A stretch of 64,000 nucleotides of DNA. Origin: Sphingomonas rubra. GTDB lineage: Bacteria > Pseudomonadota > Alphaproteobacteria > Sphingomonadales > Sphingomonadaceae. Shown here piece after piece: positions 38,191 through 46,925 of this stretch. The notes under the pieces are model-generated. The model was given only the letters and a program-made list of their open reading frames with translations, ran no database searches and was not told where the DNA came from. The position numbers were made by a program, and so were the translations under genes. The stretch covers positions 1 through 64,000 of the forward strand of contig NZ_FOXP01000001.1 of NCBI RefSeq assembly GCF_900115745.1, in the 5' to 3' direction. Numbering within the stretch: position 1 is the first letter of the stretch; every line of letters starts with the position of its first letter.

Positions 38191-38864
38191 CGCGGCGTAT
38201 CCGGATAGAGCCGGTCGCGGGCGGGCGGGCGGCGGAGGGGCGGGGGGACGCGGAAGCCGGGGCCGAGCGCGGCCGTCATCTGGCTGCGATGGGCGGCGAG
38301 CGCGTGGCGGCGGCGGCCGGGCGGCATGGCGACGGTGACGAGCGGCGGCCGTGGGCCGCGCGGCATGGCGCCGCCCCAGACCCGGTAGACGAAGACCGCG
38401 ACGCGGCGGCGGGCGCGGGCGGCAGCGGCGCGGACCAGCGCGTGGGCGGCGACATGGTCACCGTGCGTCTCGTCGGCGGCGGTGACGGCGATCGCGTCGA
38501 CCGCGGCACGCTCGATCAGGATGGCGAGACGGCGGGCGGTGGCCGTGAAGGCGGGCGAGCCGGGCGCGGGCGGGTGGCCGTCCTGCCAGCCGAGGAACAG
38601 GGGCGACGGCGCGGCGCGGCCGGCGAGGCGGCGGACCGACAGACCGGCCTCGCGCGCGCGGCAGCGGACGAGGCGGGCGCGGTCGCCGGCGCGGGGCAGC
38701 GGGTGCGAGCCGGAGCCGTCGGTCAGGTAGACGACCCGCGCCAGGCGGCCGGCGGCGGCGGCCTGGGCGATCAGGGCGCCGACGCCGATCGTCTCGTCGT
38801 CGGGGTGCGGCGCGAGCACGGCCCAGCGCGCGGCGGCGTGGCGGCTACGGGCGAGCGGGATCAC
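38187..38864 (-). CDS. PIG-L family deacetylase
   Basis: A 225-residue LmbE/PIG-L deacetylase. The zinc motif is APHPDDETIGVGALI and the second site is DETHGDHVAAHAL. Such enzymes remove N-acetyl from GlcNAc-lipids, GlcNAc-inositol or similar. It starts at a GTG overlapping the acyl-CoA dehydrogenase stop (GTGA). With a NodS-like methyltransferase next to it, deacetylation then methylation of an aminosugar is a plausible sequence. Confidence 0.88.
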   Translation of the reverse strand: MIPLARSRHAAARWAVLAPHPDDETIGVGALIAQAAAAGRLARVVYLTDGSGSHPLPRAGDRARLVRCRAREAGLSVRRLAGRAAPSPLFLGWQDGHPPAPGSPAFTATARRLAILIERAAVDAIAVTAADETHGDHVAAHALVRAAAARARRRVAVFVYRVWGGAMPRGPRPPLVTVAMPPGRRRHALAAHRSQMTAALGPGFRVPPPLRRPPARDRLYPDTPR

Positions 38865-39940
38865 CACAGCGCGTCGCCGGCGAAACGGTCGGCGGCGAGC
38901 CAGTCGACCACCGCGGCGTCGCGCGCGTGGTCGGGACCGGCCTGGCGCAGGTAGAGCGACAGGTCGCGGATGATCTTGTCGACGTGGCCCGCAAAGGCGC
39001 TGCGGGTGCCGAGCAGGCGCGCGGCCTGCTCCATCACGTCGAGGCCGGCACGCTCGACCACGCCGCGGGTCATGCGGGCGAGGGGAATGGCGTGGGGGCT
39101 CTCGACGGCGGCCTGATGGGCGGCGTCGCGCACCCAAGCCAGGGCGCTGCGGGTCGCGACCAGGGCGGCGCCGAAGCCGGCGCGGGCGAGCGGGTCGGCA
39201 CGGGCGGCGTCGGTGAGGCCGTCGCGGGTGGCGGCGAGCAGCGCCTCGATGCCGCCGAGCTGGACCGCGGCGAAGCGCCAAGCACCGGCGGTGAAGCGCG
39301 GCTCGCGGTCGTAGACGCCGGGCGGCCCTAGCAGGCGGTCGTCGGCGACGGTCATGCCGGAGAGGTCGTAACGGCCGCTGACGCTGGCGCGCATGCCGCG
39401 GACCTGCCAGCCGCTCGCGTCGGTGCGGACGGAATCGTCGGCGTCGACGACGACGAGGCGGCGGTCGCCCTCCTCCGGCTGCGCGGTGACGACGGCGTAG
39501 CGGATGCCGCCGGCGCCGCTGGCGAAGCTCTTCGCGCCCGACAGGGTGCAGCCGGCGACGGCGACGCCGGGCGTGGGTTCGGTCGCCCAGACGCCGAAGA
39601 TCGCGCCGTCGTCGAGCGCGGCGGCGAGCCAGTCGAGTTGCGCGGCGCTCGCGTACCAACCGAACAGGAGAAGCGCGTTGACGTGCCCCTCGTAGAGGCG
39701 GCCGACGCTGAGGTCGCCGCGGCCGACGCGCCGGAGCTGGTCGAGCAGCGCGGCGTGGTGCGCGGGCGCGTCGGCGAAACGCTCGCCACCGGCGGCGACG
39801 GGCGCGAAGCGGCGGTGGAGGTCGTGCTCGCGCAGGAGCGCGATCGCGGCGGCGGGGAAGGCGCGAGCGGCGTCGTAGCGGGCGCCCTCGCGGGCGAGGG
39901 CGGCGACGAGCGGGTCGTCGGCGATGAGGGGCAGGGTCAT
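38861..39940 (-). CDS. acyl-CoA dehydrogenase-fold protein in the glycan cluster
   Basis: A 359-residue acyl-CoA dehydrogenase homologue: GRGDLSVGRLYEGHVNALLL, ATEPTPGVAVAGCTLSGAKS, FASGAGGIRYAVV and MEQAARLLGTRSAFAGHVDK. It is diverged: the typical catalytic Glu context is not recognised, and the fold is that of the DszC/flavin-monooxygenase-related side of the family. It may oxidise the acyl part of a lipid or act as a flavin oxygenase. Coupled on both sides in the cluster. Confidence 0.82.
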   Translation of the reverse strand: MTLPLIADDPLVAALAREGARYDAARAFPAAAIALLREHDLHRRFAPVAAGGERFADAPAHHAALLDQLRRVGRGDLSVGRLYEGHVNALLLFGWYASAAQLDWLAAALDDGAIFGVWATEPTPGVAVAGCTLSGAKSFASGAGGIRYAVVTAQPEEGDRRLVVVDADDSVRTDASGWQVRGMRASVSGRYDLSGMTVADDRLLGPPGVYDREPRFTAGAWRFAAVQLGGIEALLAATRDGLTDAARADPLARAGFGAALVATRSALAWVRDAAHQAAVESPHAIPLARMTRGVVERAGLDVMEQAARLLGTRSAFAGHVDKIIRDLSLYLRQAGPDHARDAAVVDWLAADRFAGDALW

Positions 39941-40980
39941 GCGGGAAAGCCTCGGTCGGCCAGGTCGATCAGCCAGGCGGCGGTGCGGGCGGAACCGTCG
40001 GGATCGTCGAGCGCGCCTTGCGCGGCCGGGTCGATGCCTCGCGCGGCGGCGACCAGGGCGGGCCAGTCGGCGTGGACCGGGTCGGGGCAGACGATCGCGG
40101 CGCCGGCGCGGGCGAGGGCGGCGGCCTTGCCGACCTGCTCGTCATAGGGGCGCGGCTCGGGCAGGCAGATGAAGGGGCGGCGGGCCTGGAGGACGGCGGA
40201 GACGACGCCGTCGCCGGCGCCGCCGATCACCACGCTTGCGCGGGCGATGCGGGCGGGGACGTCGTCGACCCAGCCGGCGAGGGTGAGGTTGGCGGGGCTC
40301 TCGGCAGGGGCGGCGACATGGCCGAGGACGAGCCAGTCGTGGTCCGGCACGGCGCGGGCCGCGTCGGCCCAGACGGAGGCGGGCAGCGTATTGCCGCCGG
40401 TGCCGAGGATCACCGTCACCTGCCGTGGCCGGGCGGGCGCGGCGAACGCGCGGGGCGAGAGGCCGGGGGCGTAGCGGGTGCGGGCGGCGATGTCGGCGGG
40501 GATAAGCGGGTCGTCGAGCGCGGCGGCGAAGGGGGAGAGGAGGGCGGTGGCGCCGCGGAAGCAGGCGAGGTGGGCGGGATCGGTACGGTCGCCGCTCAGC
40601 CGGACGACGACGGTGGGGACGGAGGCGATGCGGGCGAGCATCGCCATCTCGACCGACACGTCGATCACTATCAGCGCGGGAGCGGCCTCGTCGATCCAGC
40701 GGGTGATCGCGGCGACGCGGGCGCGGATGCCGGCATGGTCGAGCGGGGCGTAGTGGAGCGCGGCCGGCCGCGTTGCGGCGGCGTCGCGGCCGGCGAAGGC
40801 GTCGTCCACGCGATCGTCGGGCAGGTCGATATGCGCGAGGTCGCCGACCTGCCCCGCCAACCCGGTGCCGAGAAGCACGACGCGACCGGGCGCGGCGGCG
40901 GCGATCGCGGCGGCACGGGCGCGGTGGCCGGTGCCGTGATGGTGGACGTAATAGCCGATCGGCCGGGCGCGCACGGTCAT
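39937..40980 (-). CDS. GT28/MurG-like glycosyltransferase
   Basis: A 347-residue GT-B fold protein. The N-terminal GYYVHHHGTGHRARAAAIAA is a glycine/His donor-side loop, and the C-terminal half (VTVILGTGGNTLP, WVDDVPARIARASVVIGGAG, RRPFICLPEPRPYDEQVGKA) is Glyco_tran_28_C-like, as in MurG and UDP-GlcNAc transferases. The product is unknown. It is third in the seven-gene cluster, with 4-nt overlaps both sides. Confidence 0.85.
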   Translation of the reverse strand: MTVRARPIGYYVHHHGTGHRARAAAIAAAAPGRVVLLGTGLAGQVGDLAHIDLPDDRVDDAFAGRDAAATRPAALHYAPLDHAGIRARVAAITRWIDEAAPALIVIDVSVEMAMLARIASVPTVVVRLSGDRTDPAHLACFRGATALLSPFAAALDDPLIPADIAARTRYAPGLSPRAFAAPARPRQVTVILGTGGNTLPASVWADAARAVPDHDWLVLGHVAAPAESPANLTLAGWVDDVPARIARASVVIGGAGDGVVSAVLQARRPFICLPEPRPYDEQVGKAAALARAGAAIVCPDPVHADWPALVAAARGIDPAAQGALDDPDGSARTAAWLIDLADRGFPA

Positions 40981-41882
40981 GTCAGCGCCGTGTCGCACGG
41001 CATCGGTGGCAGCGCCGCCTCGTGCGTGGCGAGCGCGGCGCCGAGGGTCGGGCGCGAGGCGGCGCGCCAGGCGGCGCGGCGGCGCCAATGGTCGAGATGG
41101 GGGACCATGACCTCGCCGCGGGACGCCAGTGTCGCCTGCCAATCCGCGAGTGCCGCCGCCATGCCGCCGGGCGCGCGGCCGTCGCGGCGGGGCGAGGTCC
41201 GCGTCCATACCGACGGCGGGTGGACGAGGCGGCCGCCGAGCGCGACGGCGGCGGCGACCAGCGCGCGGTCCTCGCCGCAGGAAAGTGCGGGGACGCCGCC
41301 CGCCGCGCGGTAGAGGCGGCCGACGATCGCGAGGCTGGCGCCGGTATGGTCGCCGTGGCGAGGGGGCGGGTCGTGCGGCTGCGGGTCGACCGCGTCCTCG
41401 ATCGCGCGCACCGCTGCCCAGTAATGGTCGAGGCGGTGGCGGATGCGGACGAGGTCGGGGGCGAGCGGCTCCGCCTCGTCGATCTCGATCCGGCCGCCGA
41501 CCAGATCGGCACCGCGCGCGATCGCGGCGAGGGTGGCGGACACCCAGGTCGGCGGCGGGCGGCAATCGGCGTCGGTGGCGAGCAGCACGCCGTCATCGCC
41601 GACCAGGCGCAGCCCGGCGTCCATCGCGCGGCCGCGGGCGGTGCCGACATGCGCGGCGTCGGCAGGGAGGGTGCACTCGTCGAGCAGCAGCACGATTCGG
41701 CCCGCGGTGCAGGCGGGATGCCGGCGGGCGATCTCGGCGCCGTTGTCGCGGCTGTTGTTGACGCACAGCGCCAGCGGCACGGGGCCGGGCACGTCCTGCG
41801 CGGCGAGCGCGTCGAGCAGGATCGGCAGGCGCGCCGCCTCGTCGCGGGCGGGAACGCAGACGCACCAGGGGCGCACGCTCAC
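40977..41882 (-). CDS. glycosyltransferase family 2
   Basis: A 301-residue GT-A glycosyltransferase: CVCVPARDEAARLPILLDAL, LLATDADCRPPPTWVSATLA (DAD metal motif) and LSCGEDRALVAAAVALGGRL with the ED acid pair. The C-terminus has the GT2 WQATLASRGEVMV region. It starts at a GTG overlapping the preceding GT4 stop (GTGA). Acceptor unknown. Confidence 0.85.
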   Translation of the reverse strand: MSVRPWCVCVPARDEAARLPILLDALAAQDVPGPVPLALCVNNSRDNGAEIARRHPACTAGRIVLLLDECTLPADAAHVGTARGRAMDAGLRLVGDDGVLLATDADCRPPPTWVSATLAAIARGADLVGGRIEIDEAEPLAPDLVRIRHRLDHYWAAVRAIEDAVDPQPHDPPPRHGDHTGASLAIVGRLYRAAGGVPALSCGEDRALVAAAVALGGRLVHPPSVWTRTSPRRDGRAPGGMAAALADWQATLASRGEVMVPHLDHWRRRAAWRAASRPTLGAALATHEAALPPMPCDTALT

Positions 41883-42967
41883 CCGTTCACCGCGGCGAGC
41901 AGGGGTGTTCGCCGGGAGGGGGCGGCCATCTCGGCGTAGAGCGCCTCGTAACCGTCGATCATCGCGGCGGCGTCGCACGTCGCCTCCGCGCGGCGGCGAC
42001 AGGCGTGGCGGTCGAGCGTCATCGCGGCCAGCGCCGCCTCGGCCAGCGCGGCGGGATCGTCGGGTGCTGCGATCCGGCCCGAAGCGGCGTCGACCAGCGA
42101 CGGCACCGCGCCGCGCGCGAAGGCGGCGACGGGCGTGCCGCAGGCGAGCGCTTCGGCGACGACGAGGCCGTACGGCTCCTCCCAGCAGGGCGTGCACAGG
42201 AAGGCGCGCGCGCCGCCGATCAGCGCCGACAGCGCGGCGTGGCCGAGATGGCCGAGGTGGCGGACGTCCGGCCCCAGTTCGGGCGCGATCCGCGCGGCGA
42301 AATAGTCGGGATCGGAGATCGGCCCGGCGATCCGCAGCGGCAGGCCGATCAGCCGTGCCGCCGCGATCGCGTGGTGCAGGCCCTTTTCCGGCACGATGCG
42401 GCCGTACCAGACGAGATAGGGGTCGGCGTCGGGCAGGGGCCGGAAGGGGAAGCGGGCGAGATCGATCCCGTTGGCGACGACGCGGTCGACCGGCACGATC
42501 GGCGACCAGATCGTGCGGACCGCTTCCGACACCGCGACGAAGCGGGTGTGCGGCGCGCGGCACAGGCGGATGCCGCTTTCCAGCCAGCAGAAGGGCGGCG
42601 TGTGCAGCGTGGTGACCATCGGCATCGGCAGCGTGTCCGCCAGGGCGACGGGGAGGTAGTGGAGGCTGTTGTTGTGGACGACGTCGAAATCGCGGCGGCG
42701 CAGGTCGCTCATCAGCGCGAGATAGGCATGATGTTCGCGGAAGAAGGCGATGTCGGGCGCCTCGGCGACGCCGGTGGCGAGCAGGTCGGTCTCGTCGCAG
42801 ATCGCCTCCAGCCCGGTGGCGGGGTCGGAGCGGGTGGAGGCGAACAGCGTTACGTCGTGGCCGCGGGCGCGCAGCGAGCGGGCGAGCAGGTGGGTGTGCA
42901 TCTCCAGCCCGCCGGCGAAGGGCTCGACGATCGCGTGCTTGAGATGGGCGATGATCGCGACGCGCAT
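41879..42967 (-). CDS. glycosyltransferase family 4
   Basis: A 362-residue GT4 (GT-B) transferase. The N-terminus IIAHLKHAIVEPFAGGLEMH is the acceptor-binding glycine loop. The C-terminal EX7E motif is EEPYGLVVAEALACGTPVAA, preceded by YLVWYGRIVPEKGLHHAIAA. It is the first gene of the seven-gene minus-strand cluster, so its upstream region (42968-43144) should hold the promoter. Which sugar it transfers is unknown. Confidence 0.88.
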   Translation of the reverse strand: MRVAIIAHLKHAIVEPFAGGLEMHTHLLARSLRARGHDVTLFASTRSDPATGLEAICDETDLLATGVAEAPDIAFFREHHAYLALMSDLRRRDFDVVHNNSLHYLPVALADTLPMPMVTTLHTPPFCWLESGIRLCRAPHTRFVAVSEAVRTIWSPIVPVDRVVANGIDLARFPFRPLPDADPYLVWYGRIVPEKGLHHAIAAARLIGLPLRIAGPISDPDYFAARIAPELGPDVRHLGHLGHAALSALIGGARAFLCTPCWEEPYGLVVAEALACGTPVAAFARGAVPSLVDAASGRIAAPDDPAALAEAALAAMTLDRHACRRRAEATCDAAAMIDGYEALYAEMAAPSRRTPLLAAVNG

Positions 42968-43144
42968 GTTGCCCTTCGGCCACGATCGCCCGGAGCGACG
43001 AACGGGAGCAATAACGATGCGGCGGCGTAATGATGTCCCTCGCCGGCGAATTATGTGGATGATCGAGATCAATGGGAAGGGCGATCTCACGCGGCCGTTG
43101 CGTCGCGAGGTGACAGGCGCGGTGGTCGCGGATAGGCGGGGGCG

Positions 43145-43567
43145 GTGCACGCGCTTCGGCAGTTCCTTCACGCGCATCGGCGATCGGCGGCGCTGTTCTG
43201 CGCGCTGGCGCTGGCGCTGCGTTTGCTGATCCCGGGCGGCTTCATGGTGTCGGCGGGCGAGCACGGTATCGCGATCACCCTTTGTCCGGGGACGACGCCG
43301 ACAGCCGCGATGGCGATGGCGGGTGGCGGTCATCACGCCGAGACCGGTCATGCGGGCGACCAAGCGCCGGCGGAGCATGGTGGTGGCGAGGTGCCATGCG
43401 CGTTCGCCGGGCTGAGCGCGCCGGTGCTGGGCGGGGCGGACGCCGTGCTGATGATCGTGGCGCTCGCCTTTACCGCGTTGCTGCTGCTGTTCGCGGCCCC
43501 GCGCCGGCCGGTGCCGGTGCACGCCCGCCTGCGCCCGCCGCTTCGGGGCCCGCCTCTCCCCCGCTGA
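43145..43567 (+). CDS. DUF2946 family protein
   Basis: A 140-residue DUF2946-type protein: N-terminal hydrophobic segment SAALFCALALALRLLIPGGF, a middle His/Asp/Gly-rich part (GGGHHAETGHAGDQAPAEHG) with CxxC-type Cys residues, and a second membrane segment near VLMIVALAFTALLLLFA. Family members are usually next to copper or siderophore genes and may bind metal. It starts at a GTG; the next gene downstream, past a short receptor-like remnant, is a PepSY membrane protein. Confidence 0.75.
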   Translation: MHALRQFLHAHRRSAALFCALALALRLLIPGGFMVSAGEHGIAITLCPGTTPTAAMAMAGGGHHAETGHAGDQAPAEHGGGEVPCAFAGLSAPVLGGADAVLMIVALAFTALLLLFAAPRRPVPVHARLRPPLRGPPLPR

Positions 43568-43659
43568 TCCGATAGAGCCGGGCGTGGCCCGGGCGGACGG
43601 CCGGCATGGTCGGCGGGGTGTGCCTCGTCGACGCGGTGCGGGCGACAGAGGGGTTCAGC

Positions 43660-43854
43660 ATGAAGAGAATATGGGCGGGAGCGGCGGTGCCGCTCGTTCC
43701 GGCGTGTCTGGCGATGGCGCGCAACGCGGGCCGGGGCGAAGGGTTAATCGTGGTGGCCGGACAACGTGGTCCGGTGACGCCGGACGAGGGCGTGGCGGGC
43801 TTGCGCCATCGGCGGATCACCGTGCGGGCGACCCGGCTGGGAGGGGGGCGATGA
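43660..43854 (+). pseudogene. short ORF resembling a deleted TonB-dependent receptor N-terminus
   Basis: A 64-residue ORF: MKRIWAGAAVPLVPACLAMA looks like a signal peptide, and GEGLIVVAGQRGPVTPDEGV looks like a TonB box. After that the sequence (RHRRITVRATRLGGGR) is not receptor-like and ends in an ATGA overlap with the PepSY gene. In comparable loci a TonB receptor usually sits between DUF2946 and PepSY genes, so this may be what is left of one after a deletion. It could also be a small real gene. Confidence 0.35.
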
Positions 43855-45245
43855 CCGCGTCGGGACGCTCCGCCGCGCTCTACCGCACCGTGTGGCGCTG
43901 GCATTTCTGGGCGGGGCTGATCGTCGCGCCGTTCCTGCTGGTGCTCGCCACCACCGGCGCGATCTACCTGTTCAACGACGAGCTGAACGACGCCGTCTAT
44001 CCCGAACTTCGCTTCGTGCCGCCGGCGGCGCGGACGGTGCCGGTGTCGCGGATGATCGGCGCCGCGCTCACCGCGCATCCGGGGGCGGTGTCGCGCGTCG
44101 ACCTGCCGGCCGCGCCCGACCGGCCGGCGGTGGTGTTCGTCGCGCCCGCCGGCGGTGGCGAGCCGCTTCGCGTGTCGGTCGATCCGGGCAGTGGCCGCGT
44201 GCTCGGCAGCCTGGTCTACGCGCGCACGCTGGTCGCCTGGGCAGAAGAGCTGCACGGGTCGCTGATGATCGGCACGGTCGGCGACCGCATCGTCGAGCTC
44301 GCCGCGTGCTGGACGCTGGTGCTACTGGTGACGGGCGCGATCCTGTGGTGTCCGCGAGGGCGCTGGCGGGCGGCAGGCGTTTTGTGGCCGCGGCTGACGG
44401 GAACGGGGCGGCGGTTCTGGCGCGAGCTGCACGGGCCGGTAGGACTGTGGACGGGCGCGCTGATCGGCTTCCTGATCCTGACCGGCCTCCCCTGGGCGGG
44501 CGTGAGCGGCGACCTGCTCCAGCGCGGCAGCGCGGCGCTGGGGGTCGGCTACCCGGCCTCGTTCCGCACCCATGCGGCGCCCGAGAGCCTGCCGATGAAG
44601 ACCGCGCTCGGCACCGCGCCGTGGACGCTGGAGGCGGCCCCGATGCCGCGGTCGCACGCTGGCCATGCCGGGCACGAGGCGCCATTGCCGACCGACGACG
44701 CGGGCGCGATCGCCGGGGTCGACCGGGTCACGGCGCTGCTCGCGGCGGAGGGGATGACGGGCGGGTACCGGCTGTTCCTGCCGGGCGATGCGACGGGGGT
44801 GTACACCGCCTATACCTACCCGGACCGGCCGGAGGGGCAGCGGACGATCTACGTCGATCGATACCGGTTCGCGCGGATCGGGCCGGAGGTGCGCTTCGCC
44901 GATTACGGCTGGGTGGGCCGCGCGACCGAACTGGGCGTGCAGATCCACATGGGCAATTATTTCGGCCGGGCGAACCAGTTGCTGATGCTGGTGCCGTGTG
45001 TCGGCATCTGGCTGCTGGTGGTGAGCGGCGTGGCGATGTGGTGGAAGCGGCGACCGCGCGGTAGGGTCGGCGCGCCGCCGCCGATCTCCGGCACGCGGTT
45101 CGCGGGGCTTGTCGCGGCGCTGGCGGTCGCGGGGGCGGTGCTGCCGCTGTTCGGCGCGTCGCTGCTGGTGTTGGGGGCGGCCGACCTGCTGGCCGGTATG
45201 TGGCGCGGCCGGGTGGGAGACGCTGCGGCCAGCGGGATCGGGTGA
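43851..45245 (+). CDS. PepSY-associated TM helix protein
   Basis: A 464-residue inner-membrane protein of the PepSY_TM class. The N-terminal YRTVWRWHFWAGLIVAPFLL and GAIYLFNDELNDAVYP, the LHGSLMIGTVGDRIVELAAC and FWRELHGPVGLWTGALIGFL helices, and GVQIHMGNYFGRANQLLMLV are typical. The His-containing helices suggest heme or electron transfer. Relatives are found next to siderophore or copper receptors and may act as ferric reductases. A His/Gly stretch (RSHAGHAGHE) sits in the periplasmic loop. The ATG at 43851 overlaps the preceding short ORF. Confidence 0.88.
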   Translation: MTASGRSAALYRTVWRWHFWAGLIVAPFLLVLATTGAIYLFNDELNDAVYPELRFVPPAARTVPVSRMIGAALTAHPGAVSRVDLPAAPDRPAVVFVAPAGGGEPLRVSVDPGSGRVLGSLVYARTLVAWAEELHGSLMIGTVGDRIVELAACWTLVLLVTGAILWCPRGRWRAAGVLWPRLTGTGRRFWRELHGPVGLWTGALIGFLILTGLPWAGVSGDLLQRGSAALGVGYPASFRTHAAPESLPMKTALGTAPWTLEAAPMPRSHAGHAGHEAPLPTDDAGAIAGVDRVTALLAAEGMTGGYRLFLPGDATGVYTAYTYPDRPEGQRTIYVDRYRFARIGPEVRFADYGWVGRATELGVQIHMGNYFGRANQLLMLVPCVGIWLLVVSGVAMWWKRRPRGRVGAPPPISGTRFAGLVAALAVAGAVLPLFGASLLVLGAADLLAGMWRGRVGDAAASGIG

Positions 45246-45276
45246 GCGGCCGGCGCGGCGCGCGCGCCCTCGCTTA

Positions 45277-45531
45277 TCACCCGGCGGGGAGACGCTCGTC
45301 GCTATCGGTCGGTGGCCCGCCATGGGCATGCGGGTCGGTGGAGAGCGGCGCGGCACCCGGCGGAACGCCCGTGCCGTCCCCGGCGGTCGGTGCCGCGGCA
45401 GGCTTGTTCCGCGCTGCCGAGGTGAACAGGGCGGCAACGAGGCCGAAGGAGAGCCACAGCCCGAACTTGTGCGTCGGCAGGCCGACCACGCCGAAGATCA
45501 GGAGGACGCCGAAAGGAGTGAGCCGCTTCAT
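45277..45531 (-). CDS. small hypothetical membrane protein
   Basis: An 84-residue protein with one or two hydrophobic segments (FGVLLIFGVVGLPTHKFGLW, FGLVAALFTSAA) and a Pro/Gly/Asp-rich tail. I do not recognise a domain. It converges with the PepSY gene at 31 nt. Confidence 0.55.
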   Translation of the reverse strand: MKRLTPFGVLLIFGVVGLPTHKFGLWLSFGLVAALFTSAARNKPAAAPTAGDGTGVPPGAAPLSTDPHAHGGPPTDSDERLPAG

Positions 45532-45576
45532 CCTGCCAGCCTAACCTGCGCTGCCGGCATGTCCATGGCGACCGAT

Positions 45577-45840
45577 CTACTCCCTGGCGGTGATCGGTAC
45601 CGAGGGGCGGGTCGGCGTCGGTCGGGGTGTATCGATCGTGTGCTCTCCAGCATCGCCGTGCCGTGTCGCGTGGAGATGGCGCAGGATCAGGGCGAGGTCG
45701 GCCTCGGTGAGACCGGACGACGCGTCGACGACGGCGCCGGCAGGCAGCGGTTCGACCCAGGCGGCGAGGCGGTTGCACGCGGCGCCCAGTTCAGGGTCGG
45801 CGGAGTCGTCGAAAGCGGCCATCGCGGCGGTGTAGCGCAA
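45577..45840 (-). CDS. hypothetical protein
   Basis: An 87-residue ORF: FDDSADPELGAACNRLAAWV, EPLPAGAVVDASSGLTEADL, ALILRHLHATRHG reads like a small soluble helical protein. The TTG at 45840 or an ATG at 45822 could start it, and the frame is open further up. It lies 60 nt from tRNA-Arg. The C-terminal Thr/Pro-rich tail is probably disordered. Function unknown. Confidence 0.5.
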   Translation of the reverse strand: MRYTAAMAAFDDSADPELGAACNRLAAWVEPLPAGAVVDASSGLTEADLALILRHLHATRHGDAGEHTIDTPRPTPTRPSVPITARE

Positions 45841-45900
45841 GCGGGCGAGGCGGTCGACGGCGGAAGCCTGCGCTCAACCGACCCGAACACGACGAAGGAG

Positions 45901-45977
45901 TGGCGCGCCCGGCAGGGTTCGAACCTGCGACCCCAAGCTTAGAAGGCTCGTGCTCTGTCCAGCTGAGCTACGGGCGC
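45901..45977 (-). tRNA. tRNA-Arg (anticodon UCU)
   Basis: The minus strand reads GCGCCCGTAGCTCAGCTGGA at its 5' end and ends with an encoded CCA. The anticodon stem CGAGC/GCTTG frames the loop CTTCTAA, giving TCT. The acceptor and T-arms pair correctly. Confidence 0.97.
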
Positions 45978-46027
45978 GTGCGGGCGCGGTAGCGCGGATT
46001 GTACGCCAACGGAACAACGATCATAGG

Positions 46028-46768
46028 ATGGCGCATGAGCGGCGCGATCGAGGAGGGGCAGGAACGGGTGCGCCGCGATCCTTTCGCCATTACGACCTGG
46101 TGATGGCGGCGTTCGTCGCGATCCTGCTGCTGTCCAACGTGATCGGCGCGGGCAAGGTGGCGACGGTGCGGTTGCCGCTGGTCGGCGACTGGCCGTTCGG
46201 CGCGGGCATCCTGTTCTTTCCGTTGAGCTACGTCATCGGCGACGTGTTGACGGAGGTGTACGGCTACGCACGGGCGCGGCGGGTGATCTGGGTGGGGACG
46301 GCGACGGTGCTGTTCATGGCGGCGATGGCGGCGATCGTCGTCGCGCTGCCGCCGGCGCCGGGCTGGACCAACCAGCCGGCGTACGAGGCGGAGTTCGGGC
46401 AGGTGCCGCGCATCGTGCTGGCCAGCGTCTGCGCCTTCTGGGCGGGCGAGTTCGTCAACGCCTTCGTGCTCGCGCGGATGAAGCTGTGGACGCGCGGGCA
46501 GCACCTGTGGGCGCGCACCATCGGGTCCACGGTGGTGGGGCAGGGGGTGGACAGCCTGATCTTCTACCCGCTCGCCTTCTGGGGCGCGGACGGGTGGAGC
46601 GACGCGCTGGTGCTGCGCGTGCTGGCGACGCAGTGGGTGCTCAAGGTTGCCTGGGAGGTGGCGCTGACGCCCGTGACCTACCTGGTGGTGGGGGCGCTGA
46701 AGCGTAGCGAGGGCGTCGACGTGTTCGACGCGGACACCGACTTCACGCCGTTCCGCACGCGCCTCTAG
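46028..46768 (+). CDS. queuosine precursor transporter (YhhQ family)
   Basis: A 246-residue membrane protein of the YhhQ/VUT (DUF165) family, which imports the queuosine precursor preQ0 or preQ1 for tRNA modification. It has six or so helices; FPLSYVIGDVLTEVYGYARA is the signature segment, and ASVCAFWAGEFVNAFVLARM and VLKVAWEVALTPVTYLVVGA are further helices. The ATG at 46028 has only a weak AGG before it. It stands alone next to tRNA-Arg. Substrate is from family knowledge. Confidence 0.88.
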   Translation: MAHERRDRGGAGTGAPRSFRHYDLVMAAFVAILLLSNVIGAGKVATVRLPLVGDWPFGAGILFFPLSYVIGDVLTEVYGYARARRVIWVGTATVLFMAAMAAIVVALPPAPGWTNQPAYEAEFGQVPRIVLASVCAFWAGEFVNAFVLARMKLWTRGQHLWARTIGSTVVGQGVDSLIFYPLAFWGADGWSDALVLRVLATQWVLKVAWEVALTPVTYLVVGALKRSEGVDVFDADTDFTPFRTRL

Positions 46769-46798
46769 GACCTGATCCACTCACCTCGAAACATAACG

Positions 46799-46903
46799 GC
46801 CTCCCCGGCGGAGGCCGGGGTCCAGTCGGGAAGGTCGCAGTCACGAAGCGCAGCGCTTCTCATGGCCGTCTCCCAACTGGGCCCCGGCCTTCGCCCGGGA
46901 GGC
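46799..46903. repeat. dispersed hairpin repeat, related to the 355-bp unit
   Basis: The sequence begins GCCTCCCCGGCGGAGGCCGG and ends GGGCCCCGGCCTTCGCCCGG, then GAGGC. The ends are near-perfect inverted repeats. It is homologous, in inverse orientation, to 24460-24575 in the tandem repeat block (shared core GTCCAGTCGGGAAGGTCGCA). It fills the convergent gap between the YhhQ and DUF4112 genes. Confidence 0.8.
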
Positions 46904-46925
46904 TTCAACCTAGGTGAATCGGAGC

